This document shows, in pieces, positions 8,942 through 17,563 of a stretch of 64,000 bases of DNA. The stretch's first letter is position 1; each line of letters starts with the position of its first letter. The stretch comes from Kitasatospora papulosa (GTDB lineage: Bacteria > Actinomycetota > Actinomycetes > Streptomycetales > Streptomycetaceae): assembly GCF_000717245.1 (NCBI RefSeq), contig NZ_JNYQ01000012.1:261505-325504 (forward strand), written 5' to 3'. The notes beneath the pieces are model-generated. The model saw only the letters and a list, made by a program, of their open reading frames with translations. It searched no databases and was not told where the DNA came from. The position numbers and the translations under genes were made by a program.

Positions 8942-10291
8942 GTGCACACATACGGTACGCAGACCGTGAACAGCCGCGGACATCTGGAGATAGGGGGGTG
9001 CGATGTCCTGGACCTGGCCAAGACGTACGGAACACCGGTCTATGTGATCGATGAATCCGCGGTCCGTGACAGGTGCCGTTCCTATCTCCGGGCCTTCCGG
9101 TCGAAATGGCCTCACGTGGACGTGGCTTACGCGTCCAAGGCCTTTCTGGTGGGTGAGATGGTGCGTCTCGCCACGGAGGAGGGCCTCAGTCTCGACGTCG
9201 TGTCGGCGGGCGAACTGCGCCTCGCGCTCTGGGCCGGTGCGTCACCTTCGAAGATCACGTTCCACGGCAACTACAAGACGCGGGAGGACATCGAGCTCGC
9301 GGTGTGCAGCCGGGTCCGGTCCCTCGTGATCGACTGCCTGGACGAGATCGACCTCATCGACCGTCAGGCCCGGGAACACGGCCGGGTGCAGGACGTCGAC
9401 ATCCGCCTCAACCTGGGGATCGACATCCACACGGACCCCAAGTACACGACGGGAGACGAGGCGTCGAAGTTCGGGCTGCCGGTCCGGAGGGGCGACGCGG
9501 CATCAGCAGTCGCGAGAGTCCTCACGCGCGACCACCTCCGGCTCCGCGGCCTGCACTTCCACCTCGGCGCCCAGGTACTGGACACGAAGTACCACCGGCA
9601 GGCCCTGAACGAGGTCGGTGAATTCGTCCGGACGGTCACCGCCCGGACGCCGTGGAAGCCGCAGAGCATCACCGTGGGCGGTGGGATGGGCGTGAACTAC
9701 GACGGCGTCTCGTCTCCGCCCCCGCCCTCGGAATGGGCCCGGGACCTCCTGTCCGTGTTCGGAGAACAGGTCGCCCCCTACTGTGCCCCGGACGTGGTCT
9801 TCGGGGTCGAGCCGGGGAGATCGGTGATCGCCGAGGCGGGAAGCACGCTCTACACGGTCGGTCCGACGAAGCGGAGTGGTGACCGTCGGCTGGTCGCCGT
9901 CGACGGCGGGCTCTCGGACAACCCGCGGCCGCTCATGTACCGGTCGGTGCACAACGTCGTCCTCGCGTCGAACCCCGAGCTGAGGGACACGGAACTGCAC
10001 GAGGCGACGATCTTCGGCCGGCACTGCGAGACCGACAGACTGATCGACGGTGTGCGGCTTCCCGACCTGCCGCCCGGTGAGGTGCTCGCCGTGCAGTGCA
10101 CGGGCGCGTACACCCACTCGATGTTCAACCAGCACAACAGGTTCGACAAGCCGCCCGTCGTCTTCGTCCGCGACGGCCGGTCCAGGCTCGTCGTACGCAG
10201 GGAACGGTTCTCCGACACCATCCTGACCGAGATACGCAGCGCGGCCGCCGACTCGTCCGACCGACCTGGGGAGAAGCAGTGCGCTTTCTAG
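8942..10291 (+). CDS. LysA-like PLP-dependent (fold III) decarboxylase
   Basis: The 449-residue protein has the diaminopimelate/ornithine decarboxylase fold. The Schiff-base lysine is in VAYASKAF and an active-site histidine is in LHFHLGAQ. The phosphate site is GVEPGRSV, and the partner-subunit motif is HCETDRL, like CESxD of LysA. TGAY follows near the C-terminus. The GTG at 8942 is preferred because GAGGAAACA precedes it; an ATG at 8912 lacks a ribosome site. The end overlaps the next gene by 13 bases, so the two are coupled. This is probably a dedicated D-centre amino acid decarboxylase of secondary metabolism rather than the housekeeping lysA, as judged from context. Confidence 0.88.
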   Translation: MHTYGTQTVNSRGHLEIGGCDVLDLAKTYGTPVYVIDESAVRDRCRSYLRAFRSKWPHVDVAYASKAFLVGEMVRLATEEGLSLDVVSAGELRLALWAGASPSKITFHGNYKTREDIELAVCSRVRSLVIDCLDEIDLIDRQAREHGRVQDVDIRLNLGIDIHTDPKYTTGDEASKFGLPVRRGDAASAVARVLTRDHLRLRGLHFHLGAQVLDTKYHRQALNEVGEFVRTVTARTPWKPQSITVGGGMGVNYDGVSSPPPPSEWARDLLSVFGEQVAPYCAPDVVFGVEPGRSVIAEAGSTLYTVGPTKRSGDRRLVAVDGGLSDNPRPLMYRSVHNVVLASNPELRDTELHEATIFGRHCETDRLIDGVRLPDLPPGEVLAVQCTGAYTHSMFNQHNRFDKPPVVFVRDGRSRLVVRRERFSDTILTEIRSAAADSSDRPGEKQCAF

Positions 10292-12138
10292 TCATCGTCC
10301 CGGTGTCCCCCTCCGCAGCCGGGTCCCTGACCGGGAGCGGGATCTCGTACCGTCCGGATCTGCACACCGCGCAGGACAGCACCCTCGCGGGCGCGCTGAG
10401 TGAGATGTGCCCGCAGGTGCTCGTCACCGATCGCCCGGTCGCGCGTGAGGTCCTGCGCCTCTGGCGCGAAGCGATGCCCGAGAGACCGATCGCCGTCGTC
10501 CGCCTCACGGAGTCCCACGGTCCTCTCCGCCGCCTCCCGACCATGCACGGGCGGGCGACCTCGGCGATTCTGCCGTTCAGCATCCCGATGTACACCGTCC
10601 CCCGCCAGCCCGGCTCCGACGGCGGTGTCGACGAGGACGCGAGCGTGTTCGAGGCGCTTGCCGTCGCCGAACGGTTCGCGCAGGACCGCGAGCAGACCAC
10701 GGAACCCTTCCCGGTGACGGCGACGCCGTCGGGCGCGGCCTCCGGGAGGACGTCGGTCCTCATGATCGGCGGCGGGGTCGTGAACCTGGTCACCGCGCGG
10801 CTCCTGCAAGCCGAAGGCTACGAGGTGGCGATGGTCGACGCGGCTCCCGACCCGAGGGCCGGAAGACCCTGGGCGGCGTACGGCGCCTCGCGCGGCGGTG
10901 GCAACGCACGCATGTTCACCTACACCGAGATGGACGACTACCACGCGAAGTCGGCCGACGAGTCCGCCTGCATGACCGTCTTCGACCGGCCCCCCTCCGA
11001 GTCCGGCTGGGACGTCCGCGGCCACGAGGGCGAGGAGGACCAGCAGTGGGTGCAGGACTTCCGGAGCGTCCCGCCCTGGCTGGCCAGGGCGTACAACGGG
11101 GACATCCTCGGGCTGAACCGGCGGGGCGGCGAACTGTGGCAGACCTGGATGCACACCCGGCCGCATCTGTTCGACGACGTGGAACTGCGGCACGACATCC
11201 TGCGCCTCTACCAGGACGGACCGCATCTGGAGGCCGCCCGCCACCGGCAGAACGCGGTGGGAGCCACCGTCGCCTCCTACGGAGCGGCCGAGGTGCGGGA
11301 GAGGTTTCCCGCACTGGCGCACGCCGCTCCTCAGGCCTTCGCCGGCGGCATCGTCGTCGAGGGGTTCACGGTGAACGTGCACGACCTCATGGGCCGCCTG
11401 CTCGACGACCTGGAGGCCGGCGGAGCGCGGATGCGCTTCGACCTGCGGGTCGAGGAGATCATGAGGGACGGGACGTCCGCGGTGACCGGAGTACTGACCG
11501 CCGACGGCCCCTTGGTCTACGACCACTACGTGGTGTCGCCCGGCGCCGGGAACGAGGCGTTGCGGCGTCAGATTCCCTCCCTGCGGCAGGTGCACGGAGT
11601 CCTCGGCTGCTGGGCCACCGTCCCGAACGTCACCCCGGCCCTCGGGCACTCGCTGAAGGTGGCGCGGCGCGGCCATGTGGCGGAGGACGCGAACATCACC
11701 GTGGGCCGTGACGATTCCGGAGAGAGCGTGCTGATGATCGGATCCGGCTACGGGTGGACGGGAGGCGATCCCCGCAACGTCGACGAGCGGAAGATCGAGG
11801 ACATCCACGCCGCCGTCGCGGACACGGTCGAGACACTGTTCCCCGACGCCTACGAGAAGATCGGCGGCCGCGACGGACTGCGCCGGACTCAGCGGCACTG
11901 TGTACGTCCGTGGACCGCTTCCAACCTCGGCATCTTCGAGGCGAGCGCTGCCGCCGGCGGGGCCTTCGTCGTCACCGCCGGGCACAACACGGGCGGCTTC
12001 GCCCAGGCGCCCGTCATCGCCGAGGCGGTCTCCCACGCCCTGCGCGGCGTCGGCCACCCCATGCACACCCTCTACCACCCGCTCCGGACCTCCCGCGTTC
12101 TCCACGCGATGGCCGGACTCGGCGGGACCACCCACTGA
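10279..12138 (+). CDS. DAO-family FAD oxidoreductase with extra N-terminal region
   Basis: The GTG start overlaps the decarboxylase gene. The 619-residue protein has two parts. Residues ~1-150 are an unrecognised alpha/beta-like region beginning RFLVIVPVSP. Residues ~155-619 are a D-amino-acid-oxidase/DadA-type flavoprotein, with IGGGVVNLVTARLLQAEGY for FAD and a C-terminal GHNTGGFAQAP region. Typical DAO proteins are 350-450 residues, so the N-terminal block is an addition. Together with the decarboxylase it suggests an amino acid that is decarboxylated and then oxidised at a C-N bond, or the reverse order. This is inference. Confidence 0.83.
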   Translation: MRFLVIVPVSPSAAGSLTGSGISYRPDLHTAQDSTLAGALSEMCPQVLVTDRPVAREVLRLWREAMPERPIAVVRLTESHGPLRRLPTMHGRATSAILPFSIPMYTVPRQPGSDGGVDEDASVFEALAVAERFAQDREQTTEPFPVTATPSGAASGRTSVLMIGGGVVNLVTARLLQAEGYEVAMVDAAPDPRAGRPWAAYGASRGGGNARMFTYTEMDDYHAKSADESACMTVFDRPPSESGWDVRGHEGEEDQQWVQDFRSVPPWLARAYNGDILGLNRRGGELWQTWMHTRPHLFDDVELRHDILRLYQDGPHLEAARHRQNAVGATVASYGAAEVRERFPALAHAAPQAFAGGIVVEGFTVNVHDLMGRLLDDLEAGGARMRFDLRVEEIMRDGTSAVTGVLTADGPLVYDHYVVSPGAGNEALRRQIPSLRQVHGVLGCWATVPNVTPALGHSLKVARRGHVAEDANITVGRDDSGESVLMIGSGYGWTGGDPRNVDERKIEDIHAAVADTVETLFPDAYEKIGGRDGLRRTQRHCVRPWTASNLGIFEASAAAGGAFVVTAGHNTGGFAQAPVIAEAVSHALRGVGHPMHTLYHPLRTSRVLHAMAGLGGTTH

Positions 12139-12145
12139 GCCGGAG

Positions 12146-12271
12146 CCAGGAGGGGAGGTGTTCCGTCGCCCGGACCACCTGTCCTCCTGGCGCCGTCCCC
12201 GGGCATCGGACGGTGGTGGACCGGCTGCGCGACGGACCTCCGTGTTCCCGAGGGGGCGCGGCGCGCTCGGG
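12146..12271. terminator. Weak inverted repeats between convergent genes
   Basis: Two modest inverted repeats lie between the flavoenzyme stop and the stop of the convergent downstream gene. CCAGGAGG pairs with CCTCCTGG at 12146-12190. CCCGAG pairs with CTCGGG at 12247-12271. Either could help terminate transcription in both directions. No U-tract follows, as is usual in actinomycetes. Confidence 0.3.
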
Positions 12272-12303
12272 GAGTGTGCCGCCGCGGACGATCCCCGCAC
12301 GCG

Positions 12304-12768
12304 TCAGGCGTAGGCGTACGTACCTGACGCGTACTCGGAGTACTCGCCGCCCCCGCACTTCAGCGCGCCCAACAAGGTGTTGCCGCAGTTGGCGCACACG
12401 ACCGGTCGGCCGCCGTCCTGGCCGCGGACCGTGACCCACGCCGCCTCGTCGTCGGTGAGGACGGACCGCAGCGTGTCACGGCTGTGCAGCCGGGCATCGA
12501 CCGCAGTCTTGACGAAGTCGAGGAACGTGGTGGTGCGCGCGCAGGAAGAACACGTGTGGTCGACCACGTGGAAGGGGCCGTGCAGAAGGGAGGGCGCGAT
12601 CCGCAAGTAGTCCGCCAGTTCCCGCACCTCGTCCTCGTCCATCGGACGCAGGCACGCCGGCGTGTCCGAGGGGAGTCGCTCGATGACACCGGATTCGACT
12701 TCGTAGGTTCGCGTCCGCTCGGGTCTGTCGCGCAGCATCTGCACGATCTCGTCATAGCTGAGCTTCAC
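12304..12768 (-). CDS. Small protein with two CxxC pairs and a Tyr/Gly-rich tail
   Basis: This is a 154-residue protein on the minus strand. Its GTG start has an ideal AGGAGGT site six bases upstream, so expression is credible. The first ~60 residues are helical and charged (LSYDEIVQMLRDRPE). The middle contains CSSC (residues ~73-76) and CANC (residues ~124-127), which could form one zinc-ribbon site. The end is GGGEYSEYASGTYAYA, a Tyr/Gly/Ala tail after a final Cys-Gly-Gly. No family was recognised. The tail resembles a RiPP core or an interaction tag, but no modifying enzyme adjoins it, so no function is claimed. Confidence 0.65.
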   Translation of the reverse strand: MKLSYDEIVQMLRDRPERTRTYEVESGVIERLPSDTPACLRPMDEDEVRELADYLRIAPSLLHGPFHVVDHTCSSCARTTTFLDFVKTAVDARLHSRDTLRSVLTDDEAAWVTVRGQDGGRPVVCANCGNTLLGALKCGGGEYSEYASGTYAYA

Positions 12769-13191
12769 GGGACACCTCCTCCGGCCGATCGCGAACTCCG
12801 CTGTGGGAAGCGCTCTGTCGTGAGCCGTGACCCGGAGCAGGTCCGCTCAACCGGTCATCGCTGTGGCGTGTGAGTCGCCACGGCCATTGATGCACATCCA
12901 GGAACGCTGTGCGAACGCATGTGCCGGGCGATCGCGCCGAGAAGGAGCGTCTGCGCCAGGCCGCGCACCGGTGTCTCGCCGTTCCTCCGACAAGGCGAGT
13001 GAACCGGGGGGCGGATCACCGACGTGCACAGCAGAATGCCGGCGCGACCGATGCGTGTGGATTTCGGAACCGCTGAGCAACCCACGTCTCTGCCCACATG
13101 TATTCCGGCTGCGGATCCTGTCCTTCCGATGTGCACGGGGAGAGGGCGCGTGGGACCCTTGCAGGGCGGGGAGTCAACAAGGAGTGGCCTC
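12769..13191. other. Divergent intergenic region
   Basis: About 420 bases separate two divergently transcribed genes. Open frames here show no consistent codon bias and I see no recognisable protein. The AAGGAGT ribosome site of the next gene is at its right end. It presumably holds promoters in both directions. Confidence 0.5.
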
Positions 13192-13542
13192 ATGGGAACA
13201 TACGTTGACCAGGCGAAAGGCGATGGCGAACTGCTTGCGGACGTGCCCGTCGACACGTTCCGCAGCCACATCCGTTTCATCGAGAAGCACAACCTCTGGG
13301 ACGAGGTGAGAGGGGCTCTCGCCGAAGCCGGTGTCGATACGGTGGCCATGGATATCCGACCGGTTCGTGTGATCAGTGAACTGGTCGCCGCGAAGGGGGA
13401 TGCCCTTCCGGAAGAGGCCGATCACTCGGGCGCGGTGGTCACCCCTGAATGCGGGTGCGACTCGATCAGCGGTCGTCCTCCCGTGACCCCTGTCGGTGGT
13501 GGCGACGCGGGTGCGGGGGACGCGGGCGCGCGCCCGCAGTGA
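13192..13542 (+). CDS. Small hypothetical protein preceding a protease
   Basis: The 116-residue protein starts at an ATG with AAGGAGT seven bases upstream; earlier in-frame starts add implausible sequence. Residues ~1-75 look globular and helical (FRSHIRFIEKHNLWDEVRGAL). The end is Cys-, Gly-, Ala- and Pro-rich (CGCDS, then GGGDAGAGDAGA) and probably disordered. It ends three bases before the earliest possible protease start, so the two are co-transcribed. It may be an inhibitor, chaperone or substrate of that protease; this is a guess from position. No family was recognised. Confidence 0.6.
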   Translation: MGTYVDQAKGDGELLADVPVDTFRSHIRFIEKHNLWDEVRGALAEAGVDTVAMDIRPVRVISELVAAKGDALPEEADHSGAVVTPECGCDSISGRPPVTPVGGGDAGAGDAGARPQ

Positions 13543-13560
13543 CCCGTGCGGGTGGACGGC

Positions 13561-14538
13561 ATGGGGAACGACGACCTGCGCATCGCCCGGGAGGCGAAGG
13601 CGCGCTTCGGCCCTCAGCTGCTGGCCCATCCCGACGTGGACGGTGTGGGCGTGGGCCGGCGTCGGCGGGCCGGAGACAAGACGGACGAGTACGCCGTCGT
13701 CGTGCATCTGCGTGAAAAACAGCCGGAGAGCAAGATTCCTCCCGCTCGGCTGCTGCCCGCAGAACTGCGTTTCACCGAGAGGAGCGGGCGGGATGTCTCG
13801 GTGCGCGTGGACGTGCAGCAACACCCCAAACCCACTCCGCAGACGGACAGGGTCCGCCCGGTTCCCGGTGGGGTGAGCGTCGGGACCGTGGGGGCGCATG
13901 TCGGATCCGGCACGCTGGGAGGATGGGTGTGGGACACCGTGACCCGGCAGGTGGTCGCGCTGTCCAACGCCCATGTATTCGGCTCACGCCCTGGGGTGAG
14001 CATCATTCAGCCGTCGAGCGACGACGGCGGCGTGACACCGGACGACCGCATCGCCTCCGTCATGCGTACAGGTTCACTCGACGCGGCGATAGCCGAGCCT
14101 GCCGATCCCTCGTTCGTCAGCGCGTCCATCGTCCAGGGAGGTCCCGCGGTATTCGAGATCGCTGAGGCGACCCTGGACATGCGGGTCCAGAAGACCGGGC
14201 GTGCGACGGGACTCACGTTCGGCACCGTCGACCTGATCGACTTCGACTCCGACTACCGCGGCTCGCACTCCGATCTCTGGATCGATGCCGAGGGTGCCGA
14301 CTTCTCACTGGGCGGGGACTCGGGAGCGCTGTACCTGCTCGCACCCGGCAGTGCAGCCTTCGCCACTGGGAGGCGACAGGCCGTGGGGCTGCACTGGGGC
14401 GGGTCGGGACAGGACGGCGTCGGGCATCACATCCGGGCCGTGTTCGACGATCTGAAGCTGAGCACACTGCCGAGCGGTACCGGAGTTCCTGCCGTCGACG
14501 GGATCACCGAGCCCGACAGGAGCATGCGGCCAGGCTGA
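13561..14538 (+). CDS. Trypsin-fold serine peptidase (Nal1-like)
   Basis: The ~325-residue protein has a readable catalytic triad: His in LSNAHVF, Asp in SLDAAIAE and Ser in GGDSGAL. This is the chymotrypsin/trypsin fold seen in Nal1-type and other cytoplasmic peptidases. There is no signal peptide, so it likely works inside the cell. The first ~100 residues form a separate beta-rich region (VDGVGVGRRR, YAVVVHLREK). A GTG at 13546 is an alternative start; the ATG at 13561 has a weak GGTGGA site. Its neighbour upstream is the small protein ending just before it. The substrate is unknown. Confidence 0.78.
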   Translation: MGNDDLRIAREAKARFGPQLLAHPDVDGVGVGRRRRAGDKTDEYAVVVHLREKQPESKIPPARLLPAELRFTERSGRDVSVRVDVQQHPKPTPQTDRVRPVPGGVSVGTVGAHVGSGTLGGWVWDTVTRQVVALSNAHVFGSRPGVSIIQPSSDDGGVTPDDRIASVMRTGSLDAAIAEPADPSFVSASIVQGGPAVFEIAEATLDMRVQKTGRATGLTFGTVDLIDFDSDYRGSHSDLWIDAEGADFSLGGDSGALYLLAPGSAAFATGRRQAVGLHWGGSGQDGVGHHIRAVFDDLKLSTLPSGTGVPAVDGITEPDRSMRPG

Positions 14539-14598
14539 CGAAGCCGCGACGGCAGGCTCGGGTGAGTGGGATCGTGGGCGGCTGACACACTTCCCCTC

Positions 14599-15099
14599 AT
14601 GGACACCACTCCTGAGGCCGTACATCGGCGCATCGCGGCGGCACTGGCCGCATTCGTCGCCGTCGGCGCCGCCGTGTCCGGCTTTCTGCTGAACGGGTCG
14701 CCGACGGCTGCTGTCTGGGCGGTGGCCGGTGGGAGCGGCACTGCGCTGGGCATGTTCATGGTGCGCCGACGGGTCCTTGCCACCCTCGAAGAAAGCCGCG
14801 GGACGGCCATGGAGCTCGGGTACGCGGAGGGCATCGGCGACATGGTGGTCGTCGGGCTCCACGCATACGCCGCCGCCGTGTTCCCGATGACCGGTCCCGG
14901 CGGGGTCTCCATGGCCGAACGCCTGAAACGCCGTGACCTCGCGTATCAGCTCACAGCCACAGAGGGCCTGCCCCATCACGTTGCGGAACGAGCGGCTGCG
15001 GCCCTCGAAGCGATCGATGCCGGTCGGGACCACGAGCGGGTCCAGAGCGCGTTGAACGACCTCATGCGCGCCGTTCACGAGCAACGCCGCCGCGTCTGA
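14599..15099 (+). CDS. Small membrane protein with two transmembrane segments
   Basis: The 166-residue protein carries two hydrophobic helices near residues 12-33 and 38-58, then a soluble helical C-terminal half (MAERLKRRDLAYQL, EAIDAGRDHERVQSALNDL). An in-frame start at 14566 would add 11 residues, but the ATG at 14599 fits a cytoplasmic N-terminus better. It resembles the many short actinomycete inner-membrane proteins of unknown role. No family or partner can be named. Confidence 0.6.
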   Translation: MDTTPEAVHRRIAAALAAFVAVGAAVSGFLLNGSPTAAVWAVAGGSGTALGMFMVRRRVLATLEESRGTAMELGYAEGIGDMVVVGLHAYAAAVFPMTGPGGVSMAERLKRRDLAYQLTATEGLPHHVAERAAAALEAIDAGRDHERVQSALNDLMRAVHEQRRRV

Positions 15100-15229
15100 A
15101 AAGCGCGTGCCCGGGACGGTCGGGCGACCCCGTTGCCGCTGCTGCGTGCCACCGCGTGGCTGCCGACCGCGGCGACGATGGCTTTCGCCGGCGGCGCGAC
15201 GGGCCGGCCCGACCTTCTCCGGGCGACCG

Positions 15230-15766
15230 TTACGTGCGCACGCGGAAGCGCAGCATGGTCACTCCGCCCGACTGGACGTTGCCGAGCGGCTCCAGGTCGA
15301 TCCGGTGGAGGCCAGGCGGTGCGAAGCGGACGCCGTCGCCGAGCAGCACCGGCAGCACGTACACCAGGATCTCGTCGACGAGGCCGCGCTGAAGGCACTG
15401 GGCGGCCACGTCGGCGCCGAGGATCTCCAGGTTCTTGTCCCCGGCGGCACGATGTGCCCTGGCCACCGCTTCCTCGATGTCGCAGGTGAGGAAGGTGACT
15501 TCGGGGTCCGGTTCGTCGGGTGGGCGATGGGTGAGGACGAACCGTGCCCCGCCGTCGTATCCGGTGTTCTCGGCAGACATGCGCTTGCCGACCTCGTACG
15601 TGCCCCTGCCGATGAGCATGGCACCCGTGGCCGCCATGACCTCAGGGAACGTCGCCGACGTCATGTGCTCGAAGATCCAGTCCATCGTGTGGCCGGGACC
15701 GGCGATGAACCCGTCCAGGGACATCACTCTGTTCACGACGACTTTGCCGGTGCTCGTATCGCTCAT
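15230..15766 (-). CDS. RibD C-terminal/DHFR-like reductase
   Basis: The 178-residue protein has the dihydrofolate reductase-like fold of the YwjB/RibD C-terminal family. It opens with VVVNRVMSLDGFIAGP, followed by IGRGTYEVG (NADPH contact), GDKNLEILGADVAAQCL and GLVDEILVYVLPVLLGDG, all standard for the family. It is probably an NADPH-dependent reductase; in Streptomyces these are usually general-metabolism paralogues. The frame is open upstream, but the ATG at 15766 starts the conserved domain at once. A damaged fragment of a close relative lies on the same strand at 57748-57890. Confidence 0.88.
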   Translation of the reverse strand: MSDTSTGKVVVNRVMSLDGFIAGPGHTMDWIFEHMTSATFPEVMAATGAMLIGRGTYEVGKRMSAENTGYDGGARFVLTHRPPDEPDPEVTFLTCDIEEAVARAHRAAGDKNLEILGADVAAQCLQRGLVDEILVYVLPVLLGDGVRFAPPGLHRIDLEPLGNVQSGGVTMLRFRVRT

Positions 15767-16010
15767 GCGTCTTCTCCAGGCGGGTGGAGGGCCGGGTGCG
15801 CGGCATAGGCCGGTGAGAGACATCTTCCCCCCGACGGCAGCCGCGACCTGGATCTGCCCCAGGGCGCCACCGCGGTGTTCACCTGTGTGCCGATGATCGC
15901 CGTCAGGCCGGGGCGGTCCCGCTGCCGGCGCGTACATCGCCGGGAAGTGAAGGCGACCGGGCCCGGGACAGAGTTCGTCGCGGGCCCGGCCGCACGGCGC
16001 GCCGTCGGAT
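15767..16010. other. Gene-free gap between two minus-strand genes
   Basis: About 240 bases separate the DHFR-like reductase from the glucanase gene. I see no coding pattern, strong hairpin or repeat here. Confidence 0.4.
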
Positions 16011-17252
16011 CTAGTTGAACGGGTCCAGCGTGATGTACGCCTGCTGCGGGTCGCCTTCATGCACCAGCGACTCGTGCGCGCCCACGTCGTCGAAGGCGAA
16101 GCCGTACGCCTTGCCGTCGGCCATCTGGGCATGCACCTTGGCGGAGTAGTGATTGGTGACCGCGTCCTTGTAGAAGTTCGCGTTGTTCGCGTCGGGCTGG
16201 TTGGGGTTGCTGAGCAGCGTCGACCGGTTGTAGCCGGCACACAGTGTTCGGGAGATGGGCCCGCGGACCAGGTCGTTGGGCGCGTCGAGGAGTTTGTAGC
16301 AGCCGAAGATGCTGTCGGAATCGGGCTTCTGGAAGCTCGTCACGACCGCTCCCGAACTGTTCGTGAAGTTCATGGTGTTGCCCTGGACCCGGCCGAAGTA
16401 CTTCGTGTTCGGCTGGTCCTTGAACGGCTGGACGGTCAGCGTCTGGGAGGAGTACTTGCTCCACACCCGGTTGACGTAGTCGTTCATGACGGAGGCCGGC
16501 AGTGCTCCGGCTTCGATGCCGTGGCCGGGGGCGAGCGCCCGCAGGATCGTACCGTCGGAGCGTGTCTTGATGAGGCCGCCCCAGCCGCCCGGCTGGCTGC
16601 GCAGGGAGTCGAAGAACGCCTTGTAGCCGCCGGGCTTGAGGTGGCCGGTGGCGATCGTGGTGCCGTTCGGGCGCTTGACTCCGACCGCGTAGGGTGCGGA
16701 GAACATGTCGACCTGTGTGCTGTTGATCCACAGGCCGGCGTCGTTGAGCGTGTACTCGGTCCAGTTGAAGAGGATGTTCGCGTTCGGGTCGCTCGGGTTC
16801 TGGACTGCGGGCTGTACCAGACCGCCGGTGGTGAGCTTGAAGACGAGCTTCTGCCCGTAGGAGAAGTAGACGCGGCCGGAGAATTTGGGCATCCGGATCG
16901 TCTTCGACTGTCCGTTGGCCGGGCCCGCTATGGACGCGTCCGGAGCGGGCGTCGGCGGGTTGCCGCCGGCGGGCCACGGGTGGAAGGCGCCGCTCGCGTC
17001 CGCCCAGCCCTGGCGCCCTGACGAGAGTTCGGTGCCGATCACATAGACGTGCACCTGCTCGCCGCGCCCCGAGTTGTTGGTCAGGGTGAGCGGGATGGTC
17101 GTGGGGACGGCGGCCGCCTCGGTGGCGGCGGTGACCTGGGTGACGACGAGACTTCCGCCGGCCAGCGCGAGCGCGGCAACCAGGGCGGCGGGCCTGACGC
17201 GGGCGCGGCGGGCCCGGCGTGTACGTGGGGCGGAAAGAAGGTTGGCAGACAA
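16011..17252 (-). CDS. Secreted GH64 beta-1,3-glucanase
   Basis: The 413-residue protein begins with a twin-basic, then hydrophobic signal peptide (RRARRARVRP, then AALVAALALAGGSLVV), so it is secreted. The mature part matches the GH64/thaumatin-like beta-1,3-glucanase family, which releases laminaripentaose from fungal cell-wall glucan. Recognisable parts include FSGRVYFSYGQKLVFK, NILFNWTEYTLND, TQVDMFSAPYAVG and YGFAFDDVGAHE. The TTG start at 17252 is chosen because GAGGAG sits six bases upstream; a longer ATG form (to 17306) would add a poor leader. A LacI-type palindrome lies upstream (17318-17333), consistent with sugar-responsive repression. Confidence 0.9.
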   Translation of the reverse strand: MSANLLSAPRTRRARRARVRPAALVAALALAGGSLVVTQVTAATEAAAVPTTIPLTLTNNSGRGEQVHVYVIGTELSSGRQGWADASGAFHPWPAGGNPPTPAPDASIAGPANGQSKTIRMPKFSGRVYFSYGQKLVFKLTTGGLVQPAVQNPSDPNANILFNWTEYTLNDAGLWINSTQVDMFSAPYAVGVKRPNGTTIATGHLKPGGYKAFFDSLRSQPGGWGGLIKTRSDGTILRALAPGHGIEAGALPASVMNDYVNRVWSKYSSQTLTVQPFKDQPNTKYFGRVQGNTMNFTNSSGAVVTSFQKPDSDSIFGCYKLLDAPNDLVRGPISRTLCAGYNRSTLLSNPNQPDANNANFYKDAVTNHYSAKVHAQMADGKAYGFAFDDVGAHESLVHEGDPQQAYITLDPFN

Positions 17253-17317
17253 GCTGTACTCCTCGTCCGGAAGGCCGTGCTGTGGAGGTAGCCACTGCGA
17301 GGACACCCGCAGCTCTT

Positions 17318-17333
17318 CTGAGAGCGCTCTCAG
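17318..17333. promoter_or_regulatory. Palindromic LacI-family (CebR-like) operator
   Basis: CTGAGAGCGCTCTCAG is a perfect 16-bp palindrome 66 bases upstream of the glucanase TTG start. It closely resembles the TGGGAGCGCTCCCA operator bound by CebR and related LacI-family repressors of polysaccharide genes in Streptomyces. This supports induction of the glucanase by a glucan breakdown product. Confidence 0.75.
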
Positions 17334-17563
17334 GGGGCTTCCTGGAGCGTATCGACTGGTCAGGGACGCGTCAATGACCTGGTCTGGACCACGACAGGTT
17401 TTGTGGGCGGGTTCCCCGGGTGGCCGCGACGGGAGCGTCGATCGCCCGCATCCGGGTCGCGTGCCGATGCCGTCGACGACCCGGACGAGCCGCCCTCGCT
17501 CCGGACTGGTGAAGCCGAAAGGGCTCGGTGATCAGAATCGGATCTGGCCGAGTTTCGTGACAC

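Noticed and set aside
8942..10291. Housekeeping lysA
   Set aside because: The motifs fit, but the gene overlaps a DAO-type flavoenzyme and sits between a transporter and cluster genes, so a dedicated secondary role is more likely.
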